Assembly (NCBI GenBank): GCA_025354985.1
Contig: JANXLU010000094.1
Coordinates: 1-63,593 of the forward strand
Length of the DNA stretch: 63,593 bases
DNA from: Chloroflexota bacterium
GTDB taxonomy: Bacteria; Chloroflexota; Anaerolineae; J036; Brachytrichaceae
Direction: 5' to 3'
Shown here: positions 61,041-63,593 of the stretch, one piece after another
Position numbering within the stretch: the first letter of the stretch is position 1
Layout: each line of letters begins with the position of its first letter
Notes under the pieces: generated by a model
What the model saw: the letters and a program-made list of their open reading frames with translations, nothing else
Database searches by the model: none
Told to the model about the DNA's origin: nothing
Made by a program: the position numbers and the translations under genes

Positions 61041-62911
61041 GTTTCGAGTTTGGACTCTGGGATCAGCCCACGCAATTCCGATCTGATCGCGGGCGCATTG
61101 CTTTCGCGAGCAGATTGAAGAAGGTTGACAAGACGCGATTCCAAATCTGCTGGCAGAAACGTGCTGGCATTGGCCGCAATAAAAATTTTGGCGTGCTCCG
61201 TGCGTTGATAGCTTTCACCCGGCAGAAATAATTCTTCAAACAGCTTTTCACCGTTGCGCAGGCCCGTGTAACAAATGGCAATTTCCTTCTCGGGTTTGTA
61301 ACCGGAGAGGGTGATCAGGTCCCGTGCCAAATCCACGATCTTCACGGGTTTACCCATATCCAGCACAAACACCTCGCCACCATTGCCCAGCACGGCTGCT
61401 TGGAGCACGAGTTGCACGGCCTCAGGGATGGTCATGAAATACCGCGTTATGTCCGGATGGGTGATTGTGACCGGCCCCCCCGCTGCAATCTGCTTTTTGA
61501 ACGTCAATACAACGCTTCCGCGGCTGCCAAGGACGTTGCCAAAGCGCACTGCCGAAAATAATGTCTTGTGCTCCGTCATCTGACCATGAAAAGCATCGTG
61601 GATGACGAATTCCGCAACACGTTTGCTCGCCCCCATGATGCTGGTTGGGTTCACCGCCTTGTCTGATGAGATCATGACAAAACGCTCAACCCCGGTTGCA
61701 ATGGCGGCCCGAGCCAGGTTGCGCGTGCCAAGAACGTTGTTTGAGATTGCCTCGCCCGGGTTGTCTTCCATCAGCGGAACGTGCTTATGCGCCGCGGCGT
61801 GAAACACAACGTCCGGCTTATGCTGATCAAACACCGCGCGCACACGATCTTCAAAACGAATATCAGCTATCACGCTGCAGATTTTTGGGGCGTCTGCAGC
61901 CGCAGGCTTGTTACCGAGCAGTTCCTGTTCGATCTCGAACACGGAATTTTCACCGTGCCCGACCACTATTAGCACAGCAGGATTGCACCGCCAAATCTGC
62001 CGGCACAGCTCGCCACCGATTGAACCGCCACCACCGGTAACCAGCACGCACTTGCCCTTTAGCAGTGCGTTGACCGCGGTGGCATCAATTTGCACCGGTT
62101 CGCGCTGAAGCAAATCCTCGATTTGCACGTTGCGAAGCTGCCCTACGGTCACATGTCCACTTATAAGGGCCTGCAGGCCGGGGAGCGTCTTAACCGGCAC
62201 ATTGGCCCTTGCACACAATTCCACCGTTTCGCGAACCAACGCGCTGGATGCGCTCGGCATGGCGATGATCACTAGATCGACAGCATTGCGAATGACGACG
62301 TCTGGCAGATTGGCCCGCATTCCCAGGACGCGCGCACCACGTATTGACACGCGTTGCTTGGTTGCGTCATCATCCAAGAACCCCACAAGCTGGAGACCAA
62401 GGTGCGAAGCATCGGAAATCTCTGCAGCAAGTGCAGCGCCGGCATCGCCGGCTCCAATGATCAATACGCGCTGTTCGCTGGTCCGTGTTCGCTGACGACG
62501 TGCCATGGTTACACGCCACATACGGGCTGCAAGGCGAGGGGACGCCAACAATGGAACCGCCAAAAACGGAATAATAAATGGAATTGATCGTGGCAGGGTG
62601 AACAATCCGGTTATTAACCAAATCATTATCGTTGCCGCAAGACATGTAACGACATCTGCAATAACAACCGAGGACACAAGCGACATTAGCTCCTCTACGG
62701 ACGCATATCGCCAGTAACGTGCATAAATGCCATTTTGGCGAAAAATAACCACGGTCGCCACTGTAAACAGCAACGCCAGAAAAATCGCCTGACGAAAAAA
62801 GCCGCCCAGCTCAAATCCTTCCAGCCGTAATACGTAACAACTGTATACGGCAATCGGAGCAAGAAGAAGGTCAAGCAGTAAAAAGTGTCGGTTGCGCAAA
62901 CGTTCCACCAT
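61037..62911 (-). CDS. Nucleoside-diphosphate-sugar 4,6-dehydratase (CapD/PglF/FlaA1 type)
   Basis: 624 residues. Four N-terminal membrane helices (about 10-110: LLLDLLLAPIAVYSCYVLR), a CoA-binding-like Rossmann domain (about 140-260: LIIGAGDAGAALAAEIS) and the extended SDR catalytic domain (about 285-600). The NAD motif is VTGGGGSIGGELCRQI; the active-site SDK stretch is MISSDKAVNPTSIMGASKRV. It dehydrates UDP-GlcNAc to a 4-keto-6-deoxy sugar (PglF-like) or a related reaction. A DegT aminotransferase gene lies just upstream, a pairing typical of bacillosamine-like amino sugars. The stop overlaps the ligase start. Confidence 0.92.
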   Translation of the reverse strand: MVERLRNRHFLLLDLLLAPIAVYSCYVLRLEGFELGGFFRQAIFLALLFTVATVVIFRQNGIYARYWRYASVEELMSLVSSVVIADVVTCLAATIMIWLITGLFTLPRSIPFIIPFLAVPLLASPRLAARMWRVTMARRQRTRTSEQRVLIIGAGDAGAALAAEISDASHLGLQLVGFLDDDATKQRVSIRGARVLGMRANLPDVVIRNAVDLVIIAMPSASSALVRETVELCARANVPVKTLPGLQALISGHVTVGQLRNVQIEDLLQREPVQIDATAVNALLKGKCVLVTGGGGSIGGELCRQIWRCNPAVLIVVGHGENSVFEIEQELLGNKPAAADAPKICSVIADIRFEDRVRAVFDQHKPDVVFHAAAHKHVPLMEDNPGEAISNNVLGTRNLARAAIATGVERFVMISSDKAVNPTSIMGASKRVAEFVIHDAFHGQMTEHKTLFSAVRFGNVLGSRGSVVLTFKKQIAAGGPVTITHPDITRYFMTIPEAVQLVLQAAVLGNGGEVFVLDMGKPVKIVDLARDLITLSGYKPEKEIAICYTGLRNGEKLFEELFLPGESYQRTEHAKIFIAANASTFLPADLESRLVNLLQSARESNAPAIRSELRGLIPESKLET

Positions 62912-62925
62912 GCGTTATGCATGCA

Positions 62926-63593
62926 TTATCTACGCGCAGCCAACACGATTTCCGCAACTCGTTGCAAATCCGATTCTGTCATGCTTGATCCGGAGGGAAG
63001 ACACAACCCGTTTTCAAAAAGTCCTTCTGAAACTTTGCCGCCGAAAACTTCATATTTTGAAAATATTGGTTGCAAGTGCATGGGCTTCCATAGAGGCCTG
63101 CTTTCGATATTGTGTGACTCAAGCGCTATTCGAATTTCTTCCCGCGTTGCACCAAACGCAGACGGATCAATGACGACACAAGTAAGCCAACGATTCGACC
63201 GCCCCCACTCAGGTTCCGGCATAAATGCAATACCAGGCGCGCTTCCCAGAGTTTCTTGATAGAACTCGAAATTTCTGCGCCGCGCAGCCACCCGATCTGC
63301 CAACACCCGAAGCTGCCCCCTGCCAATCCCAGCCAACACATTGCTCATGCGATAGTTGTAGCCGATTTCTGAATGCTGATAGTGTGGCGCAGCATCTCGC
63401 GATTGGGTGGCTAACTTGCGAGCGTGCGCAATCAGGGCCCCATCCTGATCAAGCTCGTTGGTCATCAACATTCCTCCGCCGGATGTTGTGATGATCTTAT
63501 TGCCGTTAAACGATGAGACGCCGAATTTTCCAAAGGTGCCAGTATGGCGACCTTTATACGTTGCTCCAAGTGATTCGGCTGCATCTTCAATCA
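62926..63593 (-). CDS. DegT/DnrJ/EryC1/StrS aminotransferase, C-terminal part
   Basis: The gene runs off the window edge, so its start is not visible; about 222 residues are seen. The PLP-binding Lys is in FNGNKIITTSGGGM, preceded by IEDAAESLGATYKG. The later MSNVLAGIGRGQLRVLADRV matches the dimer-contact block of the family. It aminates the keto sugar made by the downstream dehydratase. The stop is 14 bases before the dehydratase ATG, so the two are co-transcribed. PglE-like (bacillosamine) is the favoured role. Confidence 0.9.
   Translation of the reverse strand, partial: IEDAAESLGATYKGRHTGTFGKFGVSSFNGNKIITTSGGGMLMTNELDQDGALIAHARKLATQSRDAAPHYQHSEIGYNYRMSNVLAGIGRGQLRVLADRVAARRRNFEFYQETLGSAPGIAFMPEPEWGRSNRWLTCVVIDPSAFGATREEIRIALESHNIESRPLWKPMHLQPIFSKYEVFGGKVSEGLFENGLCLPSGSSMTESDLQRVAEIVLAARR

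Noticed and set aside
1-63593. CRISPR arrays and tRNA or rRNA genes
   Set aside because: No regularly spaced direct repeats and no convincing cloverleaf or rRNA-like stretch was seen by eye; a covariance-model scan would be needed to exclude a tRNA.

Overview
The window (63,593 bases) reads as a bacterial chromosome segment with moderately high GC content. Several traits fit Chloroflexota (an Anaerolineae-like lineage): Thr/Pro-rich linkers after lipoprotein signal peptides, frequent GTG and TTG starts, a STAND ATPase with a C-terminal helix-turn-helix-like tail, a 7TM-GAF regulator without a kinase domain, and a YlbL/Lon-like secreted protease. The assignment is inferred from gene style. There is no rRNA marker, and I saw no convincing tRNA, rRNA, CRISPR array or insertion sequence.

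Layout. 1-3.4 kb: end of an adenosine deaminase gene, an S66 LD-carboxypeptidase, and a YifB/ComM ATPase. 3.4-7.8 kb is a rearranged accessory patch: a truncated phosphatase-superfamily gene, a secreted Lon-type lipoprotein protease, a degenerate second copy of the comM 3' end, and two tandem VapBC toxin-antitoxin modules. 7.9-19.2 kb: a PLP decarboxylase-like enzyme, aldo/keto reductase, MBL hydrolase, membrane glycosyltransferase, gamma-glutamyltransferase, GH4 glycosidase, ClbS-like protein, YgfZ, and a lipoprotein made of two diverged repeats. 19.2-27.4 kb: a DNA polymerase I with no 5' nuclease domain, SmpB, two methyltransferases (one frameshifted), MtnA, a STAND ATPase and a SnoaL-like protein.

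27.4-36.6 kb carries methylated-amine genes: a GcvT-like protein, a SolA/MSOX-type flavin oxidase, a BetA-like GMC dehydrogenase, an MttB-family methyltransferase and a CoA-transferase. Together they suggest breakdown of choline, betaine, dimethylglycine or sarcosine, with one-carbon units passed to tetrahydrofolate. 36.6-49.8 kb is mostly housekeeping: ArfB-like rescue factor, isopropylmalate/homoisocitrate-type dehydrogenase, DUF58 plus BatA-like VWA protein, M50-like protein, TpiA, 7TM-GAF regulator, GNAT, PNP, GltX and Ndk.

49.9-54.5 kb is one 1506-codon gene for a DUF4157 (HExxH) protein, a family tied to extracellular contractile injection systems. No injection-system structural gene is present here. 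54.5-63.6 kb is a surface-glycan locus: Wzz-like protein, a flippase-like/WecG fusion, a DUF2142-like protein, an O-antigen-ligase-like protein, a CapD/PglF-type dehydratase and a DegT aminotransferase cut by the window edge.

The most unusual items are the orphan DUF4157 protein, the nuclease-less Pol I carrying an N-terminal clamp-binding-like motif, the comM repeat flanking a Lon-type lipoprotein, the split dimethylglycine/sarcosine-oxidising pair, and the flippase-like/WecG fusion.
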